DNA of 64,000 nt, taken from NCBI RefSeq assembly GCF_900177675.1, contig NZ_FXWM01000001.1, forward strand, positions 4,535,001 to 4,599,000, given 5' to 3'. Position 1 is the stretch's first letter. Every line of letters starts with the position of its first letter. Under the pieces are notes generated by a model. The model ran no database searches and was not told where the DNA came from. It was given only the letters and a program-made list of their open reading frames with translations. The DNA comes from Bacillus sp. OV166. GTDB taxonomy: Bacteria > Bacillota > Bacilli > Bacillales > Cytobacillaceae. Shown piece by piece: positions 32,396 through 41,535 of the stretch. The position numbers and the translations under genes are program-made.

Positions 32396-33781
32396 TTACA
32401 ATTTAGGTAGGATGATGGTAAAAGTAGTTCCTTTCCCTTTTTCACTAGTTAAATCTATTTTCCCTTGATGCATATCAACGATGGACTTGACGATGGACAA
32501 ACCTAACCCCGTCCCTTCAACTGAACGTGCTCTAGAGGCATCCGCGCGGTAAAAACGGTCAAATATCCTTTCAATTTCCTGCTGATTTAAGCCCACGCCA
32601 GAATCTTTAATAACTATTACAACTTCTAACTCCAATTCAGACAATTTTATATCAATTGTACCGTTTTCTTGATTATACTTAATCGCATTTGTCAACAGAT
32701 TTTCCCAAACAGAATATAGTAAAGCTCGATCCCCTTTAACCGCGGCATCCGTAAGAGAATAACTCAGCATAATTTCTTTATCTAGAATACTCCATTCATA
32801 TTGATGAATAACGGCTTTGAGTTGTTCTGCGATATTAACCGAGCTAACTTCCATTAAATCTTTTTTACCTTCAATCGTGGATAAAAGCAGCAATTGTTTG
32901 GTCAAACTGGATAGTCGGTTTACTTCGGAATGAACAACACGAAGATATTGTTGTTTCTCTTGATCACTTTTTTCACTATTCTCCAATAAAGCGAGATAGC
33001 CTTTTATATTGGCTAGTGGTGATTGGATATCATGAGAAATATTAGTCATTAGTTCTTTTCGTAACGTATCTACTTTGGCTAATTTCTGGGACATCCTAGT
33101 AAAACTGATCGCTAAATTTCCTAACTCATCGCTTCGGTCAATATCCAGTTTAATTGAAAAATTGCCTTCTGCAATTTCTCTTGTTGCCTTATTAAGCTTT
33201 CTAATCGGATTGACTAAATATTTGGTACTAATTAGAACAAATAGAATGCTTAATAAAATAGATATGATTAGCATCCATCCGAAAAGAATATGCATCTCAT
33301 TAAACATAAGCTTAATATCTGGCCTGATAAACATGGCATATTTTTTACTTTTATACTCAAAAGCAATACCGACTGTATTCTTTAATTCATTTGCAAAAAA
33401 GCCAGTTACAAAGGTTTTATGAGGAAAAGAACGAATCCCATGGTATACCTCGCCATGCAATACTTTTTCAGGAATACCCTCAGGTAAATTCTTTTCTCGA
33501 AAGGAAGAGCCAAAATACTCCTTATTCCCTTCATTATTAACCAAAAGAATTTGGTAACCGATTGCCCCGATATGGTCAAGATAATCCTGTAAACTAATCA
33601 AAGGGTGCTTACTTGCAAAGCCTGCTATTTCATTAGCAAAATTCATGATTTTCTCGTCATTTTGCTGTTTCAATTTGATTTGGTAATAAGCATTGGACAG
33701 AAAAAATGAAATAATCCCGCTGACGACCATGATCATAATCGTAATGAAGGCGAATTTACTATACAAAGATTTTATAATCAT
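32396..33781 (-). CDS. Membrane sensor histidine kinase
   Basis: The protein has 461 aa. TM1 is near residues 8-30 and TM2 near 167-190, enclosing an extracytoplasmic sensor of about 135 aa. A HAMP domain (VNPIRKLNKATREIAEG) is followed by the H-box MTNISHDIQSPLANIKGY, N-box NLLTNAIKYN, and G-boxes DSGVGL and GTGLGLSIV. The start ATG lies three bases after the response regulator stop codon. The extracellular sensor is large, so direct ligand sensing is likely, unlike the short-loop BceS kinases. Confidence 0.92.
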   Translation of the reverse strand: MIIKSLYSKFAFITIMIMVVSGIISFFLSNAYYQIKLKQQNDEKIMNFANEIAGFASKHPLISLQDYLDHIGAIGYQILLVNNEGNKEYFGSSFREKNLPEGIPEKVLHGEVYHGIRSFPHKTFVTGFFANELKNTVGIAFEYKSKKYAMFIRPDIKLMFNEMHILFGWMLIISILLSILFVLISTKYLVNPIRKLNKATREIAEGNFSIKLDIDRSDELGNLAISFTRMSQKLAKVDTLRKELMTNISHDIQSPLANIKGYLALLENSEKSDQEKQQYLRVVHSEVNRLSSLTKQLLLLSTIEGKKDLMEVSSVNIAEQLKAVIHQYEWSILDKEIMLSYSLTDAAVKGDRALLYSVWENLLTNAIKYNQENGTIDIKLSELELEVVIVIKDSGVGLNQQEIERIFDRFYRADASRARSVEGTGLGLSIVKSIVDMHQGKIDLTSEKGKGTTFTIILPKL

Positions 33782-33784
33782 TAT

Positions 33785-34456
33785 TTATTGAACCTCCAGG
33801 GAATAACCTACCCCTCTAATCGTTTTGATGGCAAATTCCTCGGTGAAATTCGAAAATCTTTCGCGCAATCGTTTTATATGGACGTCTACCGTTCTTTCAT
33901 CACCTTCAAAATCAAGACCCCAAATTTTTTCAATTAGATGACCACGGCTAAATACTTGGTTTGGATGTGTAGATAGAAAAGTTAAAAGTTCAAATTCCTT
34001 TAATGGAAGAATGAAGGTCTTGTTATTGATTTTTACCTCATAGCTTTTTTTGTTTATGTACAAGGACCCAATCTTAATATTGGCTTCACCCGTTTTCCCA
34101 TATCTTCTTAATAATGCATTCACCCTGAAAATCAACTCTTTTGGTTCAAACGGTTTAATTAAATAATCATCAGTTCCTGATTCAAATCCCTTTTCTTTGT
34201 CTTCAATTTGACTTTTGGCTGTTAGTAAGATGATCGGAATATCATACTGTTTCCGAATTTCAGTGGTTAAATGGTAGCCGTCCATGACAGGCATCATAAT
34301 ATCCACTATCGCTAAATCACAAAACTGATTATTTAATACATCAAGTGCCGTCAACCCATTTTCCGATGCAATTACTTTAAATCCTTCTCTCATTAGCAAA
34401 TCTTTAACAAGATTGCGGATGAACACATCATCATCAACAATTAAAATAGTCTTCAA
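33785..34456 (-). CDS. OmpR-family response regulator
   Basis: The protein has 223 aa. The receiver domain has the acidic pocket VDDDVF, the phosphorylation Asp in LAIVDIMMPVMDGYH, LLTAKS and the lysine in DDYLIKPF. The winged-helix output domain has GDERTVDVHIKRLRERF and TIRGVGYSLE. It heads an operon with the histidine kinase, ABC permease and ATPase, and probably activates that operon. The divergent gene is the Opu/EgtU-type ATPase. Confidence 0.93.
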   Translation of the reverse strand: MKTILIVDDDVFIRNLVKDLLMREGFKVIASENGLTALDVLNNQFCDLAIVDIMMPVMDGYHLTTEIRKQYDIPIILLTAKSQIEDKEKGFESGTDDYLIKPFEPKELIFRVNALLRRYGKTGEANIKIGSLYINKKSYEVKINNKTFILPLKEFELLTFLSTHPNQVFSRGHLIEKIWGLDFEGDERTVDVHIKRLRERFSNFTEEFAIKTIRGVGYSLEVQ

Positions 34457-34554
34457 ACTAACACCTACTCACTTTTTAAACATATTTTCTTCACCTTATT
34501 CTACTTAAAGGATATTGTTTTGGAAAGAATAACCGATTAGGTAATTAGACAAAC

Positions 34555-34585
34555 CAACAACTTTTATGTTAACATTAAGTTGTTG
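34555..34585. promoter_or_regulatory. 31-bp dyad in the divergent promoter region
   Basis: CAACAACTT and AAGTTGTTG (9-bp arms) enclose a second palindrome ATGTTAACAT. It lies 40 bp upstream of the importer ATPase and about 100 bp from the response regulator start. A possible operator for either unit; which protein binds is unknown. Confidence 0.5.
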
Positions 34586-34624
34586 CATTAACACAAGACA
34601 TATTAATTTTAGGGGGGAATGGAA

Positions 34625-35749
34625 TTGATAGAATTTAAAAACATTGTTAAGAAGTATCGAACAAAAACAATTATTAATCCTTTTTCATTAGAAATTGAGG
34701 CTGGACAGTTAGTTGTTTTTATCGGACCAAGTGGCTGTGGGAAAACCACTTTACTGAAAATGATTAATAAATTGATTCAGCCAACTTCAGGAAAAATTTA
34801 TGTAAATGGGACGGACATCTCGACCATAAATCCGATTGAGCTCCGCAGAAACATTGGCTATGTCATTCAAAATACTGGTTTATTTCCACATATGTCCATT
34901 AAGGAAAATTTAGAATTGATTCCAAAGCTAAAGGGTGAAGATCCCACTGCGATTGCCCAAAAAACAGGTGAATTGCTAGAGTTGGTCGGCTTAGACCCTA
35001 AGGAGTTCTTACATCGTTTTCCGAAGGAATTGAGCGGGGGACAACAGCAAAGAATTGGCGTGGCAAGAGCCTTCTCAACAAACTCCGATATCATTTTAAT
35101 GGATGAACCATTTAGCGCCTTAGATCCAGTCACAAGAAGCTCCCTTCAAGATGAACTCTTCCAGATGCAAAAGGAATTAAACAAGACGATTATTTTCGTC
35201 ACCCACGATATGGACGAAGCTATTAAAATAGCAGATAAGATTTGCATTCTAAAAGATGGTGATATTCTCCAATATGATACGCCTGAAAACATTCTTAAAA
35301 ATCCTGCTAATGACTTTGTTGAAGAATTTATTGGAAAAAGAAGAGTTTGGAATAATCCTGAATTATTAATGGCCGAGGATATTATGATTCCTAACCCAGT
35401 AAAAATTACCGCAAGGCGAACCGTACTTCAGGCCATTGAGATTATGAAGGACCATAAGGTAGACAGCCTAATAGTTACTGACAAACATAATGTCCTTAAG
35501 GGTTTAGTGACATTAAAAAGCATCCAGTTGTTAAATCGAACGACGTCGATTGAAATGATTATGGAACAAAATGTTCTTTCCGTTTCACAGGGTGCCAATT
35601 TAATTTCTGTGTTAGCTACAATGAATGAACATAAAATCGGTTATGTACCTGTTGTGAATAGTCATAACCAATTAATTGGTCTCATTACAAGAAGTAGTAT
35701 TCTATCTGCATTAAGCAGCCAACTAATTGATTTGGAGGTGGCCTTTTAA
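34625..35749 (+). CDS. ABC importer ATPase with C-terminal CBS domains (OpuCA/EgtV type)
   Basis: The protein has 374 aa. Walker A FIGPSGCGKTTLLKMINKL, signature LSGGQQQRIGVARAF, Walker B IILMDEPFSALDP, followed from residue about 250 by two CBS motifs (IMIPNPVKITARRTV, ITRSSILSAL). This matches ATPases of quaternary amine importers and of EgtUV/BilE. A TTG at 34625 is seven bases after AGGGGGG; the ATG at 34619 lies only one base after it. CBS pairs in relatives sense ionic strength or nucleotides. It overlaps the next gene by one base. Confidence 0.85.
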   Translation: MIEFKNIVKKYRTKTIINPFSLEIEAGQLVVFIGPSGCGKTTLLKMINKLIQPTSGKIYVNGTDISTINPIELRRNIGYVIQNTGLFPHMSIKENLELIPKLKGEDPTAIAQKTGELLELVGLDPKEFLHRFPKELSGGQQQRIGVARAFSTNSDIILMDEPFSALDPVTRSSLQDELFQMQKELNKTIIFVTHDMDEAIKIADKICILKDGDILQYDTPENILKNPANDFVEEFIGKRRVWNNPELLMAEDIMIPNPVKITARRTVLQAIEIMKDHKVDSLIVTDKHNVLKGLVTLKSIQLLNRTTSIEMIMEQNVLSVSQGANLISVLATMNEHKIGYVPVVNSHNQLIGLITRSSILSALSSQLIDLEVAF

Positions 35750-37305
35750 TGAGTGGATTTTGGAACTATTTAACCACAAACTATGAGCAGATTTTAAGTT
35801 TACTTGGCCAGCATCTTTACTTAAGTGTGATTTCTGTATTAGTAGCGATTATAATTGGGATTCCGCTCGGTATATTAATTTCAAGAGAACCAAAGCTCTC
35901 AAAACCTATTATTGGAACTACGAATGTGATTCAAGCTGTACCGAGTTTGGCATTACTTGGATTTCTCATCCCATTCGTTGGAATCGGCAGTACCCCAGCG
36001 ATTATCATGGTCGTTCTATATTCGCTGCTTCCCATCGTTAAAAACACTTACACTGGTTTAACGAATATTGATGGAGACATTCTGGAAGCCGCCAGAGGTA
36101 TCGGTCTGACCAAGAGTCAAACGATGAGAAAGGTTCAGTTACCACTAGCCTTCCCGATGATTATGGCGGGTATCAGAATTTCAGCGGTTACCGCTGTTGG
36201 ATTAATGACCATTGCAGCCTTCATCGGTGCAGGCGGACTTGGGTATCTCGTATTTTCTGGTGTGCAAACAGTTGACAATTATATGATTTTGGCCGGAGCT
36301 ATTCCAGCCTGTATTCTTGCACTTCTCATTGATTTTATTGTCGGAAAACTCGAATCCTCACTTTCTTATACAAGCAAGCAAAGATCAGCAAAAAAGACTG
36401 GTAAAACCACTAAAAAAATAATGATTAGTATGGCCTGTATTTTGTTAATCATTGCAGGGACTTTTACTGCTTATTCAAAGGCAAACGCAAAGGATAAAAT
36501 TGTAATTGGTTCAAAAAATTTCAGCGAACAAATGATATTAGGTAATATGCTCGCTGATTTAATAGAAAATAAGACTGATATTCAAGTAGAAAGAAAACTA
36601 AATCTTGGTGGTAGTCAGGTTGCCTTCAGTGCCCTTAAAAATGGGGACATTGACATGTATGTTGAATATACGGGGACAGGATTAATTAATATCTTAAAGA
36701 AGAAGCCACAGAGTGATCCGGACATCGTCTACGATATTGTCCAGAAGGAATTTAAGCAAAAATATGGTTTTGAATTGTTAAAACCGCTTGGATTTAATAA
36801 CACCTATGCCTTAGCAATTCGTCAAGACACCGCAAAAAAATATGGTTTAAAGACGATCTCTGATTTAGCAAAGGTAAGCTCGGAATTAACCATGGGTCCG
36901 ACGATCGAATTTCCAAATCGCGAGGACGGATTAATCGGACTTTCCCAAAAGTATAATTTGAAATTTAAAGACGTAAAAGCCATTGACGGCGGGTTACGTT
37001 ATACTGCATTAAACAACCATAAAAGTGATGTCATCGATGCCTTTTCGACGGACGGGTTACTTGAAGAGTTTAAATTGAAGGTATTAGAGGATGATAAAAA
37101 CTTCTTCCCTCCTTACTATGCCGTACCAATGTTAAAAGAAGAAACATTAAAAGAACATCCAGAATTAAGAAAAGTTATTAATTCTTTATCTGGTAAGTTG
37201 ACGGATGAAAAAATGCGCGAACTCAACTATAAGGTCGACAGTCTCAAACAGTCACCTGCCAAAGTCGCAAAAGAATTTTTGGAAACAGAAGGATTATTAG
37301 AATAA
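35749..37305 (+). CDS. Fused permease and substrate-binding protein of a choline/betaine/ergothioneine-type importer
   Basis: The protein has 518 aa. Residues 1-205 are a six-segment permease with the coupling motif EAARGIGLTKSQTMRKVQLP. A further segment (about 222-240) leads to the binding domain from KIVIGSKNFSEQMILGNMLADL to the end, of the OpuAC/ProX-type fold with GGSQVAFSALKNGDIDMYVEYTGT. This fusion matches Listeria BilEB and pneumococcal EgtU, reported as ergothioneine importers, and also OpuC-like osmoprotectant systems. Substrate is therefore open. Start ATG overlaps the ATPase stop (TAATG). Confidence 0.85.
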   Translation: MSGFWNYLTTNYEQILSLLGQHLYLSVISVLVAIIIGIPLGILISREPKLSKPIIGTTNVIQAVPSLALLGFLIPFVGIGSTPAIIMVVLYSLLPIVKNTYTGLTNIDGDILEAARGIGLTKSQTMRKVQLPLAFPMIMAGIRISAVTAVGLMTIAAFIGAGGLGYLVFSGVQTVDNYMILAGAIPACILALLIDFIVGKLESSLSYTSKQRSAKKTGKTTKKIMISMACILLIIAGTFTAYSKANAKDKIVIGSKNFSEQMILGNMLADLIENKTDIQVERKLNLGGSQVAFSALKNGDIDMYVEYTGTGLINILKKKPQSDPDIVYDIVQKEFKQKYGFELLKPLGFNNTYALAIRQDTAKKYGLKTISDLAKVSSELTMGPTIEFPNREDGLIGLSQKYNLKFKDVKAIDGGLRYTALNNHKSDVIDAFSTDGLLEEFKLKVLEDDKNFFPPYYAVPMLKEETLKEHPELRKVINSLSGKLTDEKMRELNYKVDSLKQSPAKVAKEFLETEGLLE

Positions 37306-37311
37306 TTACAA

Positions 37312-37346
37312 AAGGAAAAGCCGGTCTTCTAAACCGGCTTTTCCGC
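37312..37346. terminator. Bidirectional terminator
   Basis: GGAAAAGCCGGT and ACCGGCTTTTCC form a perfect 12-bp stem between the importer and the convergent regulator. Confidence 0.85.
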
Positions 37347-37362
37347 ATATTTCATACCCTTT

Positions 37363-37980
37363 TTACTCTTCCATAAAGTGTAGCACCCGGTCATGAGTTT
37401 CTTCAGCACCTATGATAAGCAGGACATCCCCTTCAAGAATTACCGCATAAGGTCCCGGTGAGATAATTAATTCACCTTTCCGTTTCATGCCAATCACGGT
37501 TCCCCCGGTATTTTGCCAAAACTTCAATTCCGAAATAGTTTGTCCTATATGAATACAGCCTGGAAAAACTTCTACCTCGATTGGCGCCAATGGGTTCGTG
37601 TGACGAAGCTTTCCAGAGTAGTCCATGATTTTTCTAAGCGTGTCAAACAGCTGCTCATCCAGCTTGTCTCTTTCAGAAATCAGTGAGTTCATTTGTTTCT
37701 CAAGATCTTTAATACTTGCGATGTTGGAAAACCGTTGAATATATTTATAGGCATTTTCCCGAGAAGATATGACGATTCCACTACCTTTAGTGGATTGGAC
37801 AATCTCGACATCCTCTAGAATCTTAATCGCTCTTCTAACAGTTTCAGGAGAAACCTTGTACTCACTTGCTAACGTGGATCTGCCATGAATCTTTTCCCCT
37901 ACCTTAAATTTCCCATCGTAGATTCTATTTGCTAAATCTATCGCAATTCGCTCGTAAGTTGGTATTTGTGCCTTTTGCAT
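37363..37980 (-). CDS. GntR-RCK_C regulator resembling BusR
   Basis: The protein has 205 aa. Residues 1-72 are a GntR winged helix (IYDGKFKVGEKIHGRSTLAS, VSPETVRRAIKILED). Residues about 80-120 form a coiled coil (KDLEKQMNSLISERDKLDEQL). From about 128 to the end there is a TrkA-C/RCK_C domain (PIEVEVFPGCIHIGQTISELKF, GPYAVILEGDVLLIIG). This is the domain order of BusR, which represses a betaine importer in streptococci and lactococci when bound to c-di-AMP. ATG 37980 follows GGAGGAAGCT. It is convergent with an Opu-like importer, so control of that operon is a reasonable inference. Confidence 0.82.
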   Translation of the reverse strand: MQKAQIPTYERIAIDLANRIYDGKFKVGEKIHGRSTLASEYKVSPETVRRAIKILEDVEIVQSTKGSGIVISSRENAYKYIQRFSNIASIKDLEKQMNSLISERDKLDEQLFDTLRKIMDYSGKLRHTNPLAPIEVEVFPGCIHIGQTISELKFWQNTGGTVIGMKRKGELIISPGPYAVILEGDVLLIIGAEETHDRVLHFMEE

Positions 37981-38171
37981 AGCTTCCTCCGCCATCTATT
38001 CTTTACCTGAGTCTGTACATAATTATAGTAATCGCTACTTATCAAATATACTCTTTTCCATGTGTATATGCGAGAACAAATATTTCATTTCCACTCAGTT
38101 TAACTTTCCATGATTTCATTTGTATTTATTGGACATAATTGTAAGGAATCTTGTTTACTGGGGTGAAGTAT

Positions 38172-38738
38172 TTGAAACGGAAAGTAATTATCCTTTTAAG
38201 TGTTGTTTTTATTTTATTAATGTCTGCCTTATTTGTTTATTACCTTATTAAAGGGGATTCCTCGAGATGGCAAGTAGCACTTGGCGGCATTCTTGTGAGT
38301 GGATTGCCCCTCCTACTAATATTTAAGAAAAAGAATCCATTTAACCTCCCAATTATAATCGGCTATTATATGTTTATTTTCTGTACATTATTTTTAGGAT
38401 CGATCGCGAGTTTTTACCTTCATTATAAATGGTGGGACTCTACCATTCATATTTTAAAGGGTATGTATGTAGCTTTTGTTGGTATAACTTTATTTAAATT
38501 ATTCATCCCGAAAGATGTGCGGAATGATGCTTCAAGATGGATTTTATTTCTTTTTGTTCTTTCACTCTCAGTCCTAGCAAGTGCACTTTGGGAGATCTAT
38601 GAGTTTGTGGGGGATCAAACGTTTACTCACACCATGCAAAGAGGCGGAAATAAAGATACAATGTATGACTTACTCTGTGGATTTGCGGGGGGACTCCTGG
38701 TCTCCTTTTACGCCTTTGTGCGAAAGCCTAAAGTATGA
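38172..38738 (+). CDS. YjdF/DUF2238-like membrane protein, copy 1
   Basis: The protein has 188 aa and about six membrane segments. Conserved polar motifs sit in or near membranes: WWDSTIHILKGMY, ALWEIYEFVGDQ and GGNKDTMYDLLCGFAGG. The pattern D...H...G / WE.YE / D...D...G is that of the YjdF (DUF2238) group and recalls VanZ-like proteins. It starts at TTG 38172 with GGGGTGAAG upstream. The next gene is a paralog 13 bases downstream. Function unknown. Confidence 0.7.
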   Translation: MKRKVIILLSVVFILLMSALFVYYLIKGDSSRWQVALGGILVSGLPLLLIFKKKNPFNLPIIIGYYMFIFCTLFLGSIASFYLHYKWWDSTIHILKGMYVAFVGITLFKLFIPKDVRNDASRWILFLFVLSLSVLASALWEIYEFVGDQTFTHTMQRGGNKDTMYDLLCGFAGGLLVSFYAFVRKPKV

Positions 38739-38751
38739 GAGGAGGAAATTT

Positions 38752-39330
38752 ATGAATCGAAAGCTTGTCATCATTTTCAGTTTAATCTATGTCATTTTTA
38801 TGGCAGCATTAGCCGTCTACTACTTTTCAAACGATGTAACCTTTAAAGGAACAGTTGCCATTGGAGGAATTGTTTGTGGAGCAGTCCCGTTATTATTGGC
38901 CTTATTTACTAAACTCCAATTCAATTTGCCCATTGTCATTTCTTATTTAATTTTCTTAGTCGGTTCACAATATCTCGGTTCCATATTAGGCTGGTATGGA
39001 CTCGGTTGGTGGGACACCTTTATGCATGTGGTCAGTGGAGCCATCCTTGCTTTTTCTGGAATTGCTTTATATGAAAGATTGGTACATCGAAATGCGGGAG
39101 ATAAGATATCGCCGTGGTTTGTATTTTTATTTACGTTATCCTTTGCAGCATTCGGTGGAGTACTATGGGAAATTTATGAATTTAGCTCTGACCAATTTTT
39201 TGATATGACCTTACAAGGCGGCGGAAATAAAGATACGATGACGGATTTAATTGCTGATACAATTGGCGGACTGGTTATTGCAATGTGGGCTGGGATTCGA
39301 ACAAGGATTAAGTTAAAAAAGGAGCGATAG
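38752..39330 (+). CDS. YjdF/DUF2238-like membrane protein, copy 2
   Basis: The protein has 192 aa and shares the layout and motifs of copy 1: WWDTFMHVVSGAIL, GVLWEIYEFSSDQFF and GGNKDTMTDLIADTIGG. It starts at ATG 38752 after a strong AGAGGAGGAAATTT. A basic tail (RTRIKLKKER) marks the cytoplasmic end. Copies 1 and 2 probably arose by tandem duplication and may work as a pair. Function unknown. Confidence 0.75.
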   Translation: MNRKLVIIFSLIYVIFMAALAVYYFSNDVTFKGTVAIGGIVCGAVPLLLALFTKLQFNLPIVISYLIFLVGSQYLGSILGWYGLGWWDTFMHVVSGAILAFSGIALYERLVHRNAGDKISPWFVFLFTLSFAAFGGVLWEIYEFSSDQFFDMTLQGGGNKDTMTDLIADTIGGLVIAMWAGIRTRIKLKKER

Positions 39331-39362
39331 AAAAAGGTACATCGTTTTTGACGTACCTTTTT
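39331..39362. terminator. Bidirectional terminator
   Basis: AAAAAGGTAC pairs with GTACCTTTTT around a twelve-base loop, between the YjdF-like pair and the convergent aspartokinase. Confidence 0.75.
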
Positions 39363-39375
39363 ACTATGCTTAAAA

Positions 39376-40737
39376 TTAAACCGTTACTGCGACAAAAAAT
39401 TCCTCATAAAGTGCTTGAACCGCTCTTTTTTCATCTACTACTTTAACCCCAAACATCATGCTCACCTCAGATGAACCTTGGTTAATCATTTCGATATTAA
39501 TACGAGCTTTCGCCAATGCTTTGGAGGCTCTTGCCATTGTTCCTACATTATGGCGCATGCCCTCTCCGACAACCATAATGAGAGCTAGGCTATGTTCAAA
39601 TTTCACTTGATCGGCATGTAATTCAGTTTCAATCCGTTCTTTAATCGCCTTTTCTGTTTCTGCATCCATTTGATTTTCACGGAGGATAACAGAAACATCA
39701 TCAATTCCAGAAGGCGTATGTTCATAGGATAGTCCGAAGTCCTCTAAGATACTTAAAAGCTTGCGGCCAAAACCTACCTCTCTATTCATTAAGTATTTGC
39801 TTACATATATACTACAAAAACCTTGATCACTTGCAATTCCAATAACAGGCCCATTCGTATTGTCTCGCTCATAAACAATCCTCGTTCCTGCTGCACTTGG
39901 ATTGTTTGTATTTTTGATTTGAACAGGTATTCCCGCTCTGAATGCTGGAACAAGTGCTTCATCATGTAAGACGGTAAATCCTGCATATGAAAGTTCGCGC
40001 ATTTCACGGTAGGTCAGTTCCTTTATTTCCTTCGGCTTTCTTACGATCGAAGGGTTCACAGAATAAACAGCATCTACATCCGTAAAGTTCTCATATAAGT
40101 CTGCTTTCAGTGCATTTGCAAGGATTGAACCAGTTATATCGGACCCACTTCGCGAAAAGGTAAAAACCTCTCCTTGTTTGCTATATCCAAAGAATCCAGG
40201 GAAAATTAAAATCCCAGAACGCTCGTGCAGCGAATATAACTGACTATAGGCTTCTGGTAGTGCTTGAGCATTGCCAGGCTCATCACTGACGAGGAGACCG
40301 GCTTCTTTAGGGTCAACATAATAGGCCTCAACCCCCTGCTCCTGGAAATAAGCCGCTACCAATTTGGCGTGATTATCCTCACCGCTCGCTTTTAATAAAT
40401 CCAGAAACCGATCCGGTTTTGTTTTGTCGCTACTCAACCTCTTTGTTAAATCGTCATGAATTTCGTTAATAATTTCTAAAGGTAGGGATAATTCTTCGGC
40501 GATAGTGGAATATCTATCGATGACTGCATCAAATTTTTCCCTTGGATTTTTATTTTGCAAACATAACTCTCCACATTCAATTAATAAATCAGTCACCTTG
40601 TTATCTTCCGAAAACCTTTTTCCTGGCGCAGATACTACAACTACCTTCCGCTCGGAATCTGAAACAACTATCTTAAATACCTTCTCAATTTGTTTTCCGG
40701 ATGCTAACGAGGACCCGCCAAACTTTACGACCTTCAT
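39376..40737 (-). CDS. Aspartokinase (YclM/aspartokinase III type)
   Basis: The protein has 453 aa. The kinase domain opens VVKFGGSSLASGKQIEKV and contains FTFSRSGSDITGSILA (aspartate site) and ENFTDVDAVYSVNP (nucleotide site). Two ACT domains follow (about 305-450; MVVGEGMRHNVGTMARASKAL). It phosphorylates aspartate at the entry of the lysine, threonine and methionine pathway. Length and start match the monofunctional YclM type of B. subtilis. RBS TAGGGAG precedes ATG. I see no riboswitch in the 165 bp upstream. Confidence 0.9.
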   Translation of the reverse strand: MKVVKFGGSSLASGKQIEKVFKIVVSDSERKVVVVSAPGKRFSEDNKVTDLLIECGELCLQNKNPREKFDAVIDRYSTIAEELSLPLEIINEIHDDLTKRLSSDKTKPDRFLDLLKASGEDNHAKLVAAYFQEQGVEAYYVDPKEAGLLVSDEPGNAQALPEAYSQLYSLHERSGILIFPGFFGYSKQGEVFTFSRSGSDITGSILANALKADLYENFTDVDAVYSVNPSIVRKPKEIKELTYREMRELSYAGFTVLHDEALVPAFRAGIPVQIKNTNNPSAAGTRIVYERDNTNGPVIGIASDQGFCSIYVSKYLMNREVGFGRKLLSILEDFGLSYEHTPSGIDDVSVILRENQMDAETEKAIKERIETELHADQVKFEHSLALIMVVGEGMRHNVGTMARASKALAKARINIEMINQGSSEVSMMFGVKVVDEKRAVQALYEEFFVAVTV

Positions 40738-40853
40738 CCCTACATCTCCCTAATATCTAAAAATATAATTTTAATTTTAACGATATTCAGAAAATAATCA
40801 AGTTATTTCTTTTACACAAAGACATTTGTACACCACCAGTGGACAATGAGATT

Positions 40854-40893
40854 AAAAAAAACAGTAGATTTCCGCTCGAAATCCACTGTTTTA
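40854..40893. terminator. Terminator of the FMN reductase gene
   Basis: AAACAGTAGATTT pairs with AAATCCACTGTTT (one mismatch) just past the stop codon at 40903. Confidence 0.65.
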
Positions 40894-40902
40894 GATGTTC
40901 GT

Positions 40903-41445
40903 TTACAAATGTTTTGTTTTTTCCACCCAATCGATAAAGTTATTCATCACAGTATCTAGGAATCCAAGTGTAGGTTCATGTGTTAATTTCCCGGCTTCAT
41001 CCACTTTTTCATGGACAGCATTGATAAATACTTCATTTCCAGGAAGCGTTAATGCTCCCATAGCAGCTAATATTTGTCTAAGATTAACCTGTGCTCTTAC
41101 CGTTCCAAGAACACCTGGTGTGGCGCCAACAATCATTACTGGTTTTTTCATCATTACTTTATCCACTCGCGAAAACCAATCAAGTGCATTTTTCAAAAAT
41201 GCAGGAATGGCATGATTATATTCTGGAGTGGCAATTAATACACCATCACTTGCTGCCACTATTTTTTTGATATGAATCACAACTTCTGCTGGTGTTAACT
41301 CATCATCCTGGTTGTACATTGGAAGGCCTTCGATCGGTAATATCTCAATTTCAACTTTTTCGAGATAACGTTCCTTCAGTAATTCTACCAGCTTTTTATT
41401 AATAGATTGCTTTCTATTACTGCCAACAATTGCTACGATTTTCAT
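40903..41445 (-). CDS. NADPH-dependent FMN reductase family protein
   Basis: The protein has 180 aa with a flavodoxin-like fold: VAIVGSNRKQSINKKLVELL at the FMN phosphate loop, IATPEYNHAIPAFLKNALDWFSR as the signature of this family, and PVMIVGATPGVLGTVRAQVNLRQIL. Members are azo-, quinone- or chromate reductases (YhdA, ChrR). ATG 41445 follows AAGGAGTG; ten in-frame upstream residues lack an RBS. Single gene. Confidence 0.88.
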   Translation of the reverse strand: MKIVAIVGSNRKQSINKKLVELLKERYLEKVEIEILPIEGLPMYNQDDELTPAEVVIHIKKIVAASDGVLIATPEYNHAIPAFLKNALDWFSRVDKVMMKKPVMIVGATPGVLGTVRAQVNLRQILAAMGALTLPGNEVFINAVHEKVDEAGKLTHEPTLGFLDTVMNNFIDWVEKTKHL

Positions 41446-41535
41446 AAAAATACACTCCTTATCCTTGAATTTCAAGCTGCAATATAACTATAATCATTGT
41501 TTCTTAAAATAACCAAGGATATGCTCTTATAGATA

